Of a stretch of 64,000 nt of DNA, positions 49,431 to 58,994 are shown in pieces. Numbering within the stretch: position 1 is the stretch's first letter; every line of letters begins with the position of its first letter. The notes below the pieces were generated by a model, which saw nothing but the letters and a program-made list of their open reading frames with translations, made no database searches and had not been told where the DNA came from. A program made the translations under genes and the position numbers. Source of the DNA: Sideroxydans sp. (GTDB lineage: Bacteria > Pseudomonadota > Gammaproteobacteria > Burkholderiales > Gallionellaceae); assembly GCA_027310665.1 (NCBI GenBank), contig DAIDAJ010000047.1, forward strand, positions 1 to 64,000, read 5' to 3'.

Positions 49431-50596
49431 GTTTCAAGTTTCCATTAGCCACTGCCTCTTGGGACAAGGAAGAGATCGATGCAATGCAGCGGGTTATTGC
49501 ATCCGGGAAGTTCACGATGGGTGCAAACGTAAAATCCTTTGAGAACGATTTTGCGGCGTTTGCGGGGAGCAAGCATAGTGTAATGGTCAACTCCGGTTCT
49601 TCGGCAAATCTGCTGATTGTGGCGGCGCTGTTCTATACAAAGAATCCGGAATTGAAATTGAAGCGCGGCGACGAGGTGATCGTACCTGCCGTGTCGTGGA
49701 GTACAACCTACTATCCCCTGTATCAATACGGCCTGAAGATCAAATTTGTCGATATCGACCTGCACACCTTGAACTACGATCTCGATCAACTGGAAGGGGC
49801 CGTCACGGATAAAACGCGCGCCATCATGGCAGTAAATCTTCTCGGCAACCCGAACGATTTCGCACGTATCCAGCAGATCATCGGAAAAAGAAGAATTGTG
49901 CTGATTGAAGATAACTGCGAATCCATGGGGGCCACTTACCAAGGCAAGCAGGCAGGAACATTTGGTGTGATGGGCAGTTTCAGCTCATTCTTTAGCCATC
50001 ACATATCAACGATGGAAGGCGGACTCATCGTTACCGATGATGAGGAGCTCTACCACATTCTGTTATCGCTACGGGCTCACGGCTGGACTCGCAATCTACC
50101 CAAACACAATCTTGTATGCGGCGAGAAAAGCGATGACCCCTTCGAGGAGTCCTGGCGATTCGTGCTTCCAGGCTACAACGTGCGTCCGTTAGAGCTGGAG
50201 GGAGCGCTCGGTGTGGAACAAGTTAAGCGCTTACCCAAGCTGATCGAAGAACGCCGAAAGAACGGCCAATTGCTGCAAGCGACGTTGGAAAACCATCCCG
50301 ACATCATCATCCAGAGGGAAATTGGAAAAAGCAGTTGGTTTGGTTTCAGTCTGGTAATTCGGCCGGATAGCAAATTGACGCGTCACGAATTGGTGGCGAA
50401 GCTAAACGTCCTGGGCTTCGAGTGTCGGCCGATTGTTGCCGGAAATTTTGCCAAAAACGAGGTGGTCAAATATTTTGACTCGGAAGTACACGGCGCGCTG
50501 AAGAATGCGGATCATATTGACCAAAACGGTTTGTTCGTGGGCAATCATCACTTCCCTATGCCCGAAGCCTTTGCTGAGCTTGGCAAACTTGCCTGA
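49427..50596 (+). CDS. colD: ColD-like GDP-4-keto-6-deoxymannose 3-dehydratase
   Basis: A 389-residue DegT/DnrJ/EryC1/StrS-fold PLP protein. The PLP-binding Lys is replaced by His: the motif reads SSFFSHHISTMEGG where aminotransferases have an invariant Lys at the first His. ColD uses this His to remove the C3 hydroxyl of GDP-4-keto-6-deoxymannose, giving a 3,6-dideoxy sugar. Other landmarks are VNSGSSANLLIV, EDNCESMGATYQG and PGYNVRPLELEGALG. It overlaps fcl by 4 bp. A 3-dehydratase rather than an aminotransferase is inferred from this residue. Confidence 0.83.
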   Translation: MSFKFPLATASWDKEEIDAMQRVIASGKFTMGANVKSFENDFAAFAGSKHSVMVNSGSSANLLIVAALFYTKNPELKLKRGDEVIVPAVSWSTTYYPLYQYGLKIKFVDIDLHTLNYDLDQLEGAVTDKTRAIMAVNLLGNPNDFARIQQIIGKRRIVLIEDNCESMGATYQGKQAGTFGVMGSFSSFFSHHISTMEGGLIVTDDEELYHILLSLRAHGWTRNLPKHNLVCGEKSDDPFEESWRFVLPGYNVRPLELEGALGVEQVKRLPKLIEERRKNGQLLQATLENHPDIIIQREIGKSSWFGFSLVIRPDSKLTRHELVAKLNVLGFECRPIVAGNFAKNEVVKYFDSEVHGALKNADHIDQNGLFVGNHHFPMPEAFAELGKLA

Positions 50597-50608
50597 TCAT
50601 GTTGCAGT

Positions 50609-52123
50609 ATGAGTCTTAGCCGAAATTTTATAGCGGGATTAACCAATTCAGTTTGGTCTGCACTGCTGGGCTTGGCGGTAGTGCCGACGTACATCAGATT
50701 TCTCGGTATCGAATCATATGGCCTGATCGGTTTCTTTGTGACTACACAGACCTTGCTTCAGCTTCTTGATATGGGTCTTGCGCCGACCATTAATCGTGAG
50801 GTCGCGCGTTGTTCGGCATCTGGAAAGTTGAAAGAAGCGGGGAATTTGTTGCATACCCTCTCAGTTGTTTATTGGAGCATGGCGCTACTTATCGCATTGC
50901 TGACTGCGGCGCTTGCGCCACTGATTGCCGATCACTGGATTCAAGCAAAACAGCTAACACAGGACAATGTAGAACACGCCGTAATGCTGATGGGATTAGT
51001 GATCGCCTGTCGCTGGCCGATTGGTTTGTATCAGGGCGCTTTAGTTGGGGCGCAACGATTGACTGTCTCAAGTGGCATCAATATGTTGATGGCAACCATA
51101 GGTAGCTTGGGTGCGATTGCGATACTCGCATTTGTATCGCCGACGATACAGGCATTTTTTATTTGGCAGGCGAGCGTTGGCATCGTATACGCAGCCACCA
51201 TGCGCTGGGCAGCATGGCGCGTAATCGGTAGGTCAAGAGAAACAAAATTTGACGTTAATCAATTGAAAAGTATTTGGCGGTTTTCCGCAGGAATGACAGG
51301 AATCACGTTAATGGGACTGGTCTTCTCACAGATGGACAAGGTATTGCTGAGCAAATTTCTAAGTTTGGGAGAGTTTGCTCACTATATGTTGGCCACTACG
51401 ATTGTCAGTGCCTTGTACGTGTTGGTTGGCGCAACGTACAACACAATATATCCGCGCTTCTCAGCGCTGATTGTCGGAGGGAATCTGGAAGAACTTGGCA
51501 AACTCTATCGGTTGAGCACGCGTTTGCTCGCAATCGTCTTGTTTCCTTCGGCGATGATACTTGCCGTTTTTGCGAAAGATCTGGTTCAGATATGGACCGG
51601 AAATTTAGGCATGGCAGAAACGGTCGCGCCCATACTGGCTTTCCTTGCGATAGGCTCGGCATTGAATGGGATTATGTATATTCCGCACGCCATGCTCTTA
51701 GCCTTTGGAATGACAAAATTGCCTCTAATTATTAACGGAATTCTGATGATTGTTCAGCTCCCACTCATTGTGATACTTGCCTTGAAATATGGCGCGTTGG
51801 GCGGTGCGCTAGCGTGGTTCACGCTTCACATACTTTATGTCTTGTTAGGCACATGGTTAACGCATAAACATGTCTATATTGGGTTGGCAAAAAAGTGGCT
51901 GTTCAATGATGTCGGCGTACCTCTTGGGTTATCAATATCAGGAGGATTGTTGGCTCAGTACTTATGCCAGAGCGGCGAGCTTTCCACATATGTGCAATTG
52001 GCAATTGGAGCCGGCATCGCGTTGTCTGTCGTGGTCGTAAGTCTATTGTTGACACCGCAGTTGCGGCTCTATGTCATTAGGCATCTGGGCGGCAAAGAAG
52101 CCGCCAATATCCGGCAAATATGA
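50609..52123 (+). CDS. wzx: O-unit flippase Wzx
   Basis: A 504-residue integral membrane protein with about 12-14 hydrophobic segments (first at FIAGLTNSVWSALLGLAVVP, residues 7-26). It belongs to the polysaccharide transport (MOP) superfamily. It should move the undecaprenyl-linked O-unit to the periplasmic side. Codon use is more AT-rich than in the flanking genes, as often in O-antigen loci. Specificity for the sugar is not readable. A Wzy polymerase is not seen in the window. Confidence 0.88.
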   Translation: MSLSRNFIAGLTNSVWSALLGLAVVPTYIRFLGIESYGLIGFFVTTQTLLQLLDMGLAPTINREVARCSASGKLKEAGNLLHTLSVVYWSMALLIALLTAALAPLIADHWIQAKQLTQDNVEHAVMLMGLVIACRWPIGLYQGALVGAQRLTVSSGINMLMATIGSLGAIAILAFVSPTIQAFFIWQASVGIVYAATMRWAAWRVIGRSRETKFDVNQLKSIWRFSAGMTGITLMGLVFSQMDKVLLSKFLSLGEFAHYMLATTIVSALYVLVGATYNTIYPRFSALIVGGNLEELGKLYRLSTRLLAIVLFPSAMILAVFAKDLVQIWTGNLGMAETVAPILAFLAIGSALNGIMYIPHAMLLAFGMTKLPLIINGILMIVQLPLIVILALKYGALGGALAWFTLHILYVLLGTWLTHKHVYIGLAKKWLFNDVGVPLGLSISGGLLAQYLCQSGELSTYVQLAIGAGIALSVVVVSLLLTPQLRLYVIRHLGGKEAANIRQI

Positions 52124-52148
52124 TTTCGGGGTCCATTGGGAGCGTGTG

Positions 52149-52898
52149 ATGGGAATAAGATCAGCAAAAAGACGAATATTCTATTCGTTACCCTGGAGCC
52201 TTTCAGGGCTTGTCTACAAATTGGCAACGGGGTCAATGGGTTTTGCGCGGCAGTTCAGAAACTCGCGAGTTGGAAAAAACAGTTACATCGATCCGAGTGT
52301 TCAAGTAATTGGCTGGAAAAATGTTTCTATAGGCCACAACACAACACTATCGGAAGACTCATGGTTGAACGTCAATTTCCGAGACGATACAACCAAGCGA
52401 ATTGTAATTGGAAACAATTGCCATATTGGCAGACGAAATTTTTTTTCATCCGGAAGCCTTATAGAAATCAAAGACTATGGTTTTACAGGCTTAGACTGCC
52501 ATTTTTTGGGGTGCGGCCACAACATAGAATCGCCACTAACTCCTTACATTGCATCTGGGCTGGATAACGGAGGCGTCATAGAACTTGGCGTCAATTGCTG
52601 GCTTGCGACGTCGGTTACAGTTCTGCAAAACGTAAAGATAGGATGCGGGTCAGTCATCGGCGCGCGTTCGTTAGTTACACGCGACTTGCCGCCATTTAGC
52701 GTTGCTATTGGCAATCCCTGCATAGTGATTAAGCGATTCGATTTTAAGAATAGCCGATGGGTGAAATTAGCAGACTGGGTTGACGACCTGGAGAAATACC
52801 AACCGAGCGAGGACGAATATTTGCAGAGCCTGAAAGACAAATACAGTGATATTCAACCTTCGCTCCTTTCGGGTAGTCGCAGTTTCGGCTGGCTGTGA
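52149..52898 (+). CDS. Left-handed beta-helix acyltransferase
   Basis: A 249-residue protein whose middle part shows hexapeptide-repeat structure (VSIGHNTTLSEDS, IVIGNNCHIGRRNFF, IGCGSVIGARSLVTRDLPPFS). That indicates an acetyl- or acyl-transferase using acyl-CoA, typical of O-antigen decorating enzymes. The ATG at 52149 has GGGAG at a good distance; upstream in-frame starts overlap the end of wzx. The GNPCIVIKRF ending is characteristic of sugar O-acetyltransferases. Sugar target unknown. Confidence 0.82.
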   Translation: MGIRSAKRRIFYSLPWSLSGLVYKLATGSMGFARQFRNSRVGKNSYIDPSVQVIGWKNVSIGHNTTLSEDSWLNVNFRDDTTKRIVIGNNCHIGRRNFFSSGSLIEIKDYGFTGLDCHFLGCGHNIESPLTPYIASGLDNGGVIELGVNCWLATSVTVLQNVKIGCGSVIGARSLVTRDLPPFSVAIGNPCIVIKRFDFKNSRWVKLADWVDDLEKYQPSEDEYLQSLKDKYSDIQPSLLSGSRSFGWL

Positions 52899-52910
52899 CT
52901 TAGAACAAAT

Positions 52911-53957
52911 ATGACCAATATGAAACTATCAATTTGCATCACTACGTACAACAGAGGGAAGTTTATCGCTGAGACTTTAGATTCCATTATTGTTCAAATG
53001 GAGTCTTGCGTTGAACTCATTGTCGTGGATGGTGCCTCCCCTGACAACACGGCCGAGGTAATGGCGCAGTACATCGCGAACCACCCGGAGGTTCGTTACT
53101 ACCGCGAAGAGATCAACTCGGGAATTGATGGCGACTACGACAAAGCAGTCGGCTACGCCAAAGGCGAGTACTGTTGGCTGATGTCCGATGACGATTTGCT
53201 CAATCCGACCGCTATTCGGCACGTGCTTTCCGCCATCGACAACAAGAAGGACTTGATTGTCGTGAATTCCGAAATATGGAATGCCGATTTCTCGAACAAA
53301 TTGTTGGACCGAAGACTCAATTTCGACACGGATGTGGAATTTGGCAAGGAAGAGAAGGAGCAACTCTTCATCGCTGCAGCAAATCATTTGAGTTTTATTG
53401 GCTGCGTTGTTATCAGACGCGAATTCTGGCTAGCGCGCGAACGCGCAATTTACTACGGAACGATGTTCATCCACGTTGGCGTTATTTTCCAGTCGCCTGC
53501 GGTGGATAACGCCATGATTATCTCAGAACCACTTATCGCAATTCGAGATGGAAATGCCACTTGGTCCGCGCGCACCTTTGAAGTGTGGGCCGTAAAATGG
53601 CCAGCACTGATATGGTCATTCCCTGACTTTTCCGATTCGGCCAAGCGCGCGATCTGCCTTCCTGATCAGTGGAAGAAATTCAAGTTCCTGTTTTATCTGC
53701 GTGCGATGGGCAGCTATTCGCTTGTTGAATTCAAGAAGTTCCTGCTGCCCAAAGCAAAAGGCGCCGATCGGGCTATGGCGTACCTCGTCGCTGCATTTCC
53801 GGGGGCGGTGGCAAATATTATCGTCGTGCTGTTTTACCTTCTGATAAAGAGGAGGTCACGGCTGCAATTGTTTGATGTACTGTGCAGCCGATATGCTTCC
53901 GTTGTAAGCCGGTCCTTGGTGAGATCGTTCGGATTGACCATCCCGGATAAGAAATGA
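52911..53957 (+). CDS. Family 2 glycosyltransferase
   Basis: A 348-residue GT-A fold transferase: LSICITTYNRGKFIAETLDS at the N-terminus, VDGASPDNTAEV, and the metal-binding DXD region WLMSDDDLLNP (about residue 95). A C-terminal hydrophobic segment (YLVAAFPGAVANIIVVLFYL) may tie it to the membrane. It likely adds one sugar of the O-unit. Donor and linkage cannot be read. It overlaps the next gene by 4 bp. Confidence 0.86.
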   Translation: MTNMKLSICITTYNRGKFIAETLDSIIVQMESCVELIVVDGASPDNTAEVMAQYIANHPEVRYYREEINSGIDGDYDKAVGYAKGEYCWLMSDDDLLNPTAIRHVLSAIDNKKDLIVVNSEIWNADFSNKLLDRRLNFDTDVEFGKEEKEQLFIAAANHLSFIGCVVIRREFWLARERAIYYGTMFIHVGVIFQSPAVDNAMIISEPLIAIRDGNATWSARTFEVWAVKWPALIWSFPDFSDSAKRAICLPDQWKKFKFLFYLRAMGSYSLVEFKKFLLPKAKGADRAMAYLVAAFPGAVANIIVVLFYLLIKRRSRLQLFDVLCSRYASVVSRSLVRSFGLTIPDKK

Positions 53958-54913
53958 CCACAGCACTAATTACAGGAATCTCAGGGCAAGACGGCTCATA
54001 TTTGGCCGAGTTGTTGCTGGAGCGCGGATATCGCGTCGTAGGCACCTCCCGCGATGCGCGAGAATCGGCAAAATCTTTGCCGTTATCGCTGTCGGGTAAA
54101 GTGGAGCTCGTTGACTGGGACCTGAAGGATCAGAAGGCACTGGAAGATATTCTGTCGCAGTATTTGCCGACGGAGCTGTACAACTTTGCATCCTATACTT
54201 CAGGCTCAGGGATGTTCGACGACCCGGTTGAAATTGGCGAGATCAATGGTTTGGCAGTTGTAAAAATACTTGAAGCGATTCGTCTCGGAGGAAGTCAGGT
54301 GCGTTTTTGCCAGGCCTCAAGCAGAGAGATTTTTGGCGCAACACTGGAGAGCCCCCAAACAGAACGAACACCGCTTGATCCCAGAAGCCCCTATGGTGCA
54401 GCCAAACAATATGCAGATTCGATGATCCGAATTTATCGCAAGCATTATGGCTTGTTTGCGTGCTCCGCAATTCTGTTCAACCATGAAAGTCCGCGACGCG
54501 GTTTGAAATTTGTCACGAGAAAGATCACGCACGAAGCTGCCAAAATTAAGGTCGGACAGGCAAGCGAGCTACGGCTTGGGAACTTAGATACCGTGAGAGA
54601 CTGGGGGTTTGCAGGTGATTTTGTGAACGCCATGCGACTGATGCTGCAGCAACCGAAGGCAGACGACTATGTTGTCGCTACAGGAGAGGTACATTCTGTC
54701 CGCGAATTCTGCGAATGCGCGTTTGGTCACTTGGGATTGGATTATAGGGATTTTGTGCGTGAGGACTCGGCGTCATTCCGGCCTTCCGAGCCGGCTCCGC
54801 TGGTGGGGGATATAAGTAAAGCGCGGCGTTTGCTGGGATGGAAGCCGCAAGTGGGCTTTTCTGAGTTAGTTACAATGATGGTTGATGCTGACCTGCGGAT
54901 GCTTGCCAATTAG
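53954..54913 (+). CDS. Second, shorter GDP-mannose 4,6-dehydratase-like SDR
   Basis: A 319-residue paralogue of gmd: TALITGISGQDGSYLAELLL, FCQASSREIFGATLESPQ, SPYGAAKQYADSMIRIYRKHYG and NHESPRRGLKFVTRKITHEA. It lacks the GLKRRSS...RIDH loop seen in gmd, where it has GTSRDARES, and is 45 residues shorter. It could be a 4,6-dehydratase for another NDP-sugar or a C4 reductase such as RMD. The catalytic Tyr-Lys is kept. Overlap with the upstream GT2 suggests it belongs to the O-antigen operon. Confidence 0.8.
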   Translation: MTTALITGISGQDGSYLAELLLERGYRVVGTSRDARESAKSLPLSLSGKVELVDWDLKDQKALEDILSQYLPTELYNFASYTSGSGMFDDPVEIGEINGLAVVKILEAIRLGGSQVRFCQASSREIFGATLESPQTERTPLDPRSPYGAAKQYADSMIRIYRKHYGLFACSAILFNHESPRRGLKFVTRKITHEAAKIKVGQASELRLGNLDTVRDWGFAGDFVNAMRLMLQQPKADDYVVATGEVHSVREFCECAFGHLGLDYRDFVREDSASFRPSEPAPLVGDISKARRLLGWKPQVGFSELVTMMVDADLRMLAN

Positions 54914-54936
54914 TGTGAAATGAAGGGATATTGAAG

Positions 54937-56166
54937 ATGTACAAAAAAATCAAAGCTTGCCGTATCTGTGGAAATGCTCATCTGGTGTGTGTGCTTGATT
55001 TGGGCGAACAGATGTTGACAGGCGTGTTTCCGCGAGAAAAAGATACGAGCATTACTGTTGGTCCCTTGAGGCTTGTCAAATGCATGGGTGACGATGCCTG
55101 CGGACTACTCCAGTTGGAGCACTCCTATGACCTCGGCGAGATGTACGGAGAGAATTATGGTTATCGCTCCGGTCTGAACGCAAGTATGGTGAGACACCTG
55201 CACGGCAAGGTCGCAAGAATTCTTGAGCGAATTAACTTATCACAAGGCGACCTTGTGGTGGACATCGGAAGCAATGACAGCACGACTTTGCAGGCCTATC
55301 CGGCTAATGGCCCGACGCTGATCGGCATGGACCCCACCGGCGTCAAATTTCAGAAATATTATCCTTCGCACATCAAGCTGATACCGGACTTCTTTTCTTC
55401 TGCGTCGCTGAAGGAATATTTTCCCGGAAGAAAAGCTAAAGTCATTACGTCATTTTCGATGTTTTACGATCTGGAGGACCCAACAGCCTTTATGCGTGAG
55501 ATTCACGAAGTCCTCGCTGACGATGGCATATGGGTCTTTGAGCAGAGCTACATGCCGACCATGCTTCAGACAAATTCATACGACACGGTATGTCACGAGC
55601 ACCTGGAATTCTACGCGTTGCGCCAGATCAAGTGGATGACTGACCGGGTTGGATTCAGGATTCTGGACGTTGAAATGAACGATGTGAACGGCGGTAGTTT
55701 TTCAATTACCGTTGCAAAAGCAAACGGCGATAAAAGTGTACCTCCCGCAGTACAGAAAATTCTCGATGCAGAAATCCAACTGGGGCTGGACACGCTTGTA
55801 CCGTATGAAGCATTTGCGGAAGCTGCGGCAAAGTCGAAACGGGATTTGCTGCAATTTATCAAACAGGCCCGCACGGAAGGAAAAAAGGTAGCAGCTCTTG
55901 GCGCGTCGACAAAGGGAAATGTGCTGCTGCAATATTGCGGACTGACGGAAAAAGACATTTTCAGCATTGGCGACGTCAACTCCGACAAGTACGGATGTTT
56001 TACACCAGGCAGCTGGATCCCGATTATTCCCGAAGACAAGCTACTGGCGATGGCCCCCGACTACCTTGTGGTACTGCCTTGGCATTTCAGGAAATTTTTC
56101 CAGGAAAACAAGAAATTCGCCAACCATCGTTTGGTCTTCCCGTTGCCCAGACTTGATATTTGCTGA
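54937..56166 (+). CDS. Sugar C-methyltransferase family protein
   Basis: A 409-residue SAM-dependent methyltransferase. The N-terminus has Cys pairs (ACRICGNAHLVCVLDLGEQ, KCMGDDACGLLQLEHSYD) typical of a zinc-binding domain. Motif I is VVDIGSNDSTTLQAYP, and a C-terminal domain has AALGASTKGNVLLQYCGL. This is the architecture of NDP-sugar 3-C-methyltransferases such as TylC3. The start at 54937 has AAGGGA upstream; a TTG two codons before is less likely. With the ColD-like dehydratase it suggests a branched deoxysugar. Confidence 0.83.
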   Translation: MYKKIKACRICGNAHLVCVLDLGEQMLTGVFPREKDTSITVGPLRLVKCMGDDACGLLQLEHSYDLGEMYGENYGYRSGLNASMVRHLHGKVARILERINLSQGDLVVDIGSNDSTTLQAYPANGPTLIGMDPTGVKFQKYYPSHIKLIPDFFSSASLKEYFPGRKAKVITSFSMFYDLEDPTAFMREIHEVLADDGIWVFEQSYMPTMLQTNSYDTVCHEHLEFYALRQIKWMTDRVGFRILDVEMNDVNGGSFSITVAKANGDKSVPPAVQKILDAEIQLGLDTLVPYEAFAEAAAKSKRDLLQFIKQARTEGKKVAALGASTKGNVLLQYCGLTEKDIFSIGDVNSDKYGCFTPGSWIPIIPEDKLLAMAPDYLVVLPWHFRKFFQENKKFANHRLVFPLPRLDIC

Positions 56167-56187
56167 CTTCATTGCAAAACAACGAAG

Positions 56188-57144
56188 ATGCCGCATGTGT
56201 CAATTTGTGTTCCGACGTACTGTCAGATTGAGTTCCTGAGGGAAACCTTACGCTCGGTCCAAATGCAGACTTTTAATGATTACGAGTTGATCATATCGGA
56301 CGATTCACCGGACGATTCCGTTGCGCAGTTGGTGAGGTCGTTCAATTTTGACGGCAGAATGCACTACCACCACAACTCTGTTCCATTGGGATCTCCCGAG
56401 AATTGGAATGCGGCAGTGCGGCGTGCCAGTGGGGATTACATAAAAATATTGCATCATGACGACAAATTTGCTCACGCAGGCGCGCTCGGTGAATATGTGC
56501 GCATGTTGGATGAGCACCCGGAAGCGGATTTTGCTTTTGCTGCGAGCTTTGTTGAAACTTCAACAAGTTGGAAAAATCGTATTCACCGCCCCTCGGAAAA
56601 GCAATTGGCGATGCTTGCGACCTCGCCCGAAGAATTGTTTCTGGGTAACGCAATAGGTGCGCCCAGTGCCACCATTTACAGAAATAGATTGGGGATCGAA
56701 TACGATCCGCGCATGAAGTGGCTGGTGGATATTGATTTTTATATTCGCGTACTGCAGCAAAACGGACATTTCGTTTATACCCCGGAAGTCCTGATTGTTA
56801 CAGTGTCTGGCGCTAATCATCAGGTCACCAGAATTTGCGAGAATGACGCAAAAATAGAATTGACAGAATACATGCTGTTATTCCAAAAAATACGCAATAA
56901 GATCGAGAATCAGTTTAGTACTCAGCCAGCCTGGTTCCGCCTATTTGATAAATACAGAATCCGCTCGCAAAAGGACCTGTCAGAATTAGGCATCGAATAT
57001 TTGCCAATCGAGGATGGTTTTTTGCAACAAATTTTCATTAAATACCAAGAGAGCTGGTTCCGAAGAATTCCCTACAGGATCTATATCCGTCTTCCAGAAT
57101 CGCTAAAATCACCTATTAATTACTTGCGCAGGTTATGCATCTGA
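56188..57144 (+). CDS. Family 2 glycosyltransferase
   Basis: A 318-residue GT-A protein: VSICVPTYCQIEFLRETLRS, IISDDSPDDSVAQL and the DXD-type ILHHDDKFAHAGAL (about residue 93). The fold is clear but the sugar is unknown. It lies between the C-methyltransferase and the fucosyltransferase in the same operon. Its AT-rich codon use matches the neighbouring wzx. No membrane segment. Confidence 0.86.
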   Translation: MPHVSICVPTYCQIEFLRETLRSVQMQTFNDYELIISDDSPDDSVAQLVRSFNFDGRMHYHHNSVPLGSPENWNAAVRRASGDYIKILHHDDKFAHAGALGEYVRMLDEHPEADFAFAASFVETSTSWKNRIHRPSEKQLAMLATSPEELFLGNAIGAPSATIYRNRLGIEYDPRMKWLVDIDFYIRVLQQNGHFVYTPEVLIVTVSGANHQVTRICENDAKIELTEYMLLFQKIRNKIENQFSTQPAWFRLFDKYRIRSQKDLSELGIEYLPIEDGFLQQIFIKYQESWFRRIPYRIYIRLPESLKSPINYLRRLCI

Positions 57145-57165
57145 CAACGGACGGCACTATTCACA

Positions 57166-58044
57166 ATGATTATTACCAATATTATTGGCGGTCTCGGTAA
57201 CCAGATGTTTCAGTACGCCGCTGGGCGTTCTCTGTCTTTGGCAAGGGGTATTGAATTTCATCTGGATGTATCGGATTTCTTGGGCTACGGGTTGCATCAG
57301 GGATTCGAGCTACAGCGCGTATTCAATTGTCCAATACAGACTGCACCAAGGAACGAAGTCCAAGCCATCTTGGGCTGGCAGGCATTGCCAATTATGCGCA
57401 GGCTCTTGGCCAAACCTGCACTGTCCATGTTCCGTCGCCGCGGTTTCGTGGTTGAACCCCATTTCAACTACTGGCAGGGCATCAATGACGTTCCCGCAGA
57501 CAGCTATCTGACGGGCTATTGGCAATCAGAAAAATATTTTTCTGATGCGGCGACACAAATCCGTAACGACTTTACATTCAAGAACCCGCCGAGTCCACGC
57601 AATGCCGAGCTTGCCGAACAAATTGGAAGGGGCAACGCGATCAGCCTGCACGTCCGTCGCGGCGACTACGTGAAGAATCCAAAAACGACAGCCACTCACG
57701 GATTGTGCTCGCTGGAGTACTACCAGTCGGCGATTCAATATGTGACTGATCGAGTGGAGCGACCAAGCTTCTATATTTTTTCTGACGATCCAGCCTGGGT
57801 CAGGGAGAACATGAAGATAGAGCACCCCTCCGTGTATGTGGATCATAACCATGGTGCAGAGAGCTACAACGACATGCGTCTCATGAGCATGTGCAAGCAC
57901 CACATCATTGCGAACAGTTCCTTCAGCTGGTGGGGGGCGTGGCTCAATCCCGACCCCGACAAAATTGTTGTCGCGCCGCGCAAATGGTTTGCGAACAATA
58001 ACGATGTAACCGACCTTTTCCCCTCCGGCTGGGTGACGCTATGA
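57166..58044 (+). CDS. Alpha-1,2-fucosyltransferase (GT11)
   Basis: A 292-residue GT11 enzyme. Motif IIGGLGNQMFQYAAGRSLSL is near the N-terminus. The conserved SLHVRRGDYV is near residue 160, and SSFSWWGAWLNPD near residue 255. These three are the hallmark motifs of bacterial alpha-1,2-fucosyltransferases, which use GDP-fucose. This gives the fcl product a use within the same operon. The SDR that follows overlaps its stop by 4 bp. Confidence 0.92.
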   Translation: MIITNIIGGLGNQMFQYAAGRSLSLARGIEFHLDVSDFLGYGLHQGFELQRVFNCPIQTAPRNEVQAILGWQALPIMRRLLAKPALSMFRRRGFVVEPHFNYWQGINDVPADSYLTGYWQSEKYFSDAATQIRNDFTFKNPPSPRNAELAEQIGRGNAISLHVRRGDYVKNPKTTATHGLCSLEYYQSAIQYVTDRVERPSFYIFSDDPAWVRENMKIEHPSVYVDHNHGAESYNDMRLMSMCKHHIIANSSFSWWGAWLNPDPDKIVVAPRKWFANNNDVTDLFPSGWVTL

Positions 58045-58994
58045 CTGCCAGTTCAAACTCGACCGACGTCAACACTCTTGTCATAGGAGGGGGTGGGTAT
58101 ATCGGCGCATACCTGGTTCCGATGCTGATTGCCGGCGGCAGGCGGGTAACGGTGATGGGCCGGGGGGAAAAGCCGCATTACGCGCTGCCCGGTGGTGCGA
58201 CCTACGTTGCCGGTGATTTTGGGCAGCGTGAATTGATTTCCGGTTTACTCGACCGCCATCAAGAGATCATTCATCTTGCTTATGCCACCGTGCCAAACAC
58301 TTCGTTTGAGAACCCCTTGGGCGATCTGCTGCAAAATTTGCCACCCACGGTGCAGCTATTTTCCGAAGTCGCAGACAGGGGTGGGAAGCTGATACTGATT
58401 TCCTCGGGCGGTACGGTCTATGGTGAAGCTGTCAAATTGCCGATCTGTGAAGATCATCCCACCAGGCCGATCTCTCCATACGGGGTGACCAAGCTGACTC
58501 TGGAGAACTATGCTCGCCTGTATGCGGTGACGCACGGCCTGAAGTTTGTGTGCGTTCGCCCTGCCAATGCCTACGGAGTAGGGCAGCGGCCATTCATTGG
58601 ACAGGGCTTCATTTCCACAGCCATCGCATCCGCAATGCGCGGGCAACCGATCAAGATCTTCGGCCAGGACGGCACGGTTCGGGACTATATCTATGTTAGC
58701 GACCTGGCCTCAGGAATTATGAGTGCGCTGGAACACGGTCATATGTCCGAAACCTACAACGTTGGCACTGGTGTCGGACTTTCCAATAAGGGAGTGATCC
58801 AGATCCTGTCTCCCCTGATGAAACGGATGGGGTTTGAAACGATTGTTGAACATCTTCCGGAACGGGCATTTGATGTCAAAGCCAATGTGCTGGATTCGAC
58901 AAAACTCCAGATGCAAACAGGATGGAAACCCAAGATAGGTATTGAGGAAGGACTGACACTGACATCCGAATGGATAAGGAACGGCAGTGTCTGA
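58041..58994 (+). CDS. NAD-dependent epimerase/dehydratase (extended SDR)
   Basis: A 317-residue extended SDR: NAD motif TLVIGGGGYIGAYLV, ISSGGTVYGEAVKLP and catalytic Tyr-Lys in SPYGVTKLTLENYARL, then RPANAYGVGQRP. It resembles UDP-glucose 4-epimerases but with low similarity, so the reaction (epimerisation or dehydration of an NDP-hexose) is open. It is coupled to the fucosyltransferase upstream (ATGA) and overlaps the GT2 gene downstream. Confidence 0.85.
   Translation: MTASSNSTDVNTLVIGGGGYIGAYLVPMLIAGGRRVTVMGRGEKPHYALPGGATYVAGDFGQRELISGLLDRHQEIIHLAYATVPNTSFENPLGDLLQNLPPTVQLFSEVADRGGKLILISSGGTVYGEAVKLPICEDHPTRPISPYGVTKLTLENYARLYAVTHGLKFVCVRPANAYGVGQRPFIGQGFISTAIASAMRGQPIKIFGQDGTVRDYIYVSDLASGIMSALEHGHMSETYNVGTGVGLSNKGVIQILSPLMKRMGFETIVEHLPERAFDVKANVLDSTKLQMQTGWKPKIGIEEGLTLTSEWIRNGSV

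Noticed and set aside
49427-50596. Ordinary sugar aminotransferase (perosamine synthetase type)
   Set aside because: The PLP-binding Lys is replaced by His, which rules out normal transamination and points to a ColD-type dehydratase.
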